Of a stretch of 64,000 nucleotides of DNA, positions 63,114 to 64,000 are shown in pieces. The number at the start of each line of letters is the position of its first letter. Position 1 is the first letter of the stretch. The position numbers were made by a program, and so were the translations under genes. Origin of the DNA: Epiperipatus broadwayi (taxonomy: Eukaryota > Onychophora > Udeonychophora > Euonychophora > Peripatidae); NCBI GenBank assembly GCA_028023455.1, contig JAQFVV010006736.1, forward strand, positions 308,501 through 372,500. Reading direction: 5' to 3'. Under the pieces are notes generated by a model. That model worked only from the letters and a program-made list of their open reading frames with translations. It was not told the DNA's origin and did not search any database.

Positions 63114-63197
63114 CCCATTGGAGGGTTAATATGGTCCCCTTGACCAGTTGATTTCGGTATTATAGAGGTTTGAATTTGGTTGAGGTTTTCTTTGAGT

Positions 63198-63962
63198 TCA
63201 TGCAGGCCATCCAGAATATTCCCTTGCACATTCTGCAAGTCCTTGATGATCTCCCCCTGCACTCCTCAGTTTTTCTTTGGCAGTGGTTAACTTCATTGAT
63301 GTTTTATTTTTCCTACCACTACCCCTAATAAATTCTTTCTGAGTCTCAACCATCTTCCTAGTGACCTTGCATTCACTTCCTAGTTTTTGAATAGCCTGTC
63401 CTGTCTTTTCTTTATGTGCATCCAAGAGCTCAGTAACCTCGGCCTTTATAGTTTGGAAATTTTTCCTACAGTCTATTCTCAAACCCTTCAAACCCTCTTG
63501 CAACCTTTCTTCTATCATTCTATTTCTTGCTTCCATGTTCTTCTGGTTCTCTTCTAACTTCCTTAGAATTCTTGCTTCCATACTTTGATTCATGGTCATT
63601 ACGTTTTGGTTCATGGTAATCATGTTTTGGTTATTTTCCCTGCACATGTTTCTTAGGCTTTGATCCCTCTCTTCAGACTTCCTAGACTTTTCTTCAGACT
63701 TTTCTCTTGACCACTCTTGCAGTTTGGCAAACATAGCAAGGGATTTTGCATCCATGACAGGTGGTGCATTTATGATCGGTTGTACCAAGGTGGGGTCTTT
63801 GAAATATACGGGGCTTTCCCCGTAGCACTCCTTTGGATCTTGCTCAAGCCTCACTTCCTCTTCTCTTTCCCCCTCTGAATCTTGCTTTCCACTAGATTGA
63901 TGTTCCAGGACCGGTTCCCCTACTACATTACTATCCCCAACTGCACTTTCCTCCTGTAGCAC
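63198..63962 (-). pseudogene. N-terminal coiled-coil Gag-like frame of the second element
   Basis: The longest open frame in the window, 254 codons. Residues about 1-65 are acidic. Residues about 80-215 are rich in Glu, Lys, Arg, Met, Asn and Gln with heptad-like spacing (EEKSRKSEERDQSLRN, then repeated NQNVMTMNQSMEAR), so a long coiled coil is likely. The frame then shifts near 63260-63200; the same protein seems to continue in the piece at 63262-63059. The upstream start lies at 63962 or beyond the edge. It may be the particle-assembly domain of Gag; this is inferred from position. Confidence 0.6.
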
Positions 63963-64000
63963 ATTTCCCCAGAGTCATCAGATGTAACAGAGCTTATGCC

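Larger units (their letters stand above)
39659..64000 (-). other. Upstream intron of the cyclase gene (no exon found)
   Basis: The exon before 39658 should encode the cyclase IETIGDAYC-type block. I could not find it on the minus strand between 39659 and 64000. If it is really absent, this intron exceeds 24 kb and is filled with mobile elements, listed separately. Plain A+T-rich stretches with nothing recognised: about 39.7-40.6, 40.9-41.7, 43.6-44.8, 45.5-46.1, 53.3-55.7 and 56.5-57.6 kb. A small undetected exon cannot be ruled out. Confidence 0.5.
61180..64000 (-). mobile_element. Second gypsy-type LTR retrotransposon, 5' internal part, runs off the right edge
   Basis: Clearly less A+T-rich than anything around it. 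On the minus strand it begins beyond 64000 and holds a coiled-coil Gag-like frame, capsid-like part, retropepsin and a short downstream tail, ending in A+T-rich DNA at about 61180. No reverse transcriptase, RNase H or integrase follows, so the internal region is truncated or deleted there. It lies in the same orientation as the cyclase gene. It is not a copy of the 24.9-kb element: the two share only family motifs. Confidence 0.75.

Noticed and set aside
39659-64000. An upstream cyclase exon (GDAYC block) in this stretch
   Set aside because: I searched the minus strand by eye for the expected motif and did not find it; a translated alignment with a full-length alpha subunit would settle it.

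Overview
The window is strongly A+T-rich (about three quarters A+T by eye) and looks like nuclear DNA of a multicellular animal. The evidence is spliced exons of an animal signalling gene, very long introns, and a dense mix of non-LTR, Penelope-like and LTR retroelements, a tRNA-derived SINE and a TA-flanked DNA transposon. An invertebrate, possibly an arthropod, fits the element mix, but the species cannot be fixed from the sequence.

Only one host gene is supported: the 3' end of a soluble guanylate cyclase alpha subunit (GUCY1A type) on the minus strand. Its penultimate coding exon (39504-39658) and last coding exon (14246-14444) join in phase across an intron of about 25 kb. I found no further coding exon between 39659 and 64000, so the rest of the gene probably lies beyond the right edge. 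Positions 1-14245 are then the 3' flank.

Else the window is transposable elements at different stages of decay. The left flank has a decayed LINE reverse transcriptase (3.0-4.7 kb) and a second LINE (6.4-9.6 kb) split by a TA-flanked inverted-repeat DNA element (7971-8950). The 25-kb intron holds a longer copy of that second LINE family (18.6-21.5 kb), a palindromic repeat cluster (22.1-22.9 kb), and a complete but inactivated gypsy-type LTR retrotransposon with 1.75-kb LTRs (24.9-32.7 kb). It also holds an unclassified block (33.2-36.9 kb) with a small hairpin-repeat array. Upstream of the 39.5-kb exon are three degenerate Penelope-like elements (42.6-43.5, 48.9-51.1 and 51.2-53.2 kb), several palindromic repeat families, two SINEs with target-site duplications, more LINE fragments, and at 61.2-64.0 kb a second, less A+T-rich gypsy-type element on the minus strand that runs off the edge.

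The most interesting signal is that three separate palindromic repeat families (41.8-42.5 with 46.8-47.4 kb; 47.75-48.77 kb; 57.6-58.5 kb) each carry a segment with the order and pairing of a type I hammerhead ribozyme: stem I, CTGATGA, short hairpin, GAAA, very short stem III, NUH, stem I. Two families directly abut the 3' ends of Penelope-like ORFs. This fits the known presence of hammerheads in the pseudo-LTRs of such elements, but here the adjoining unit is inverted, so its ribozyme lies antisense to the ORF.
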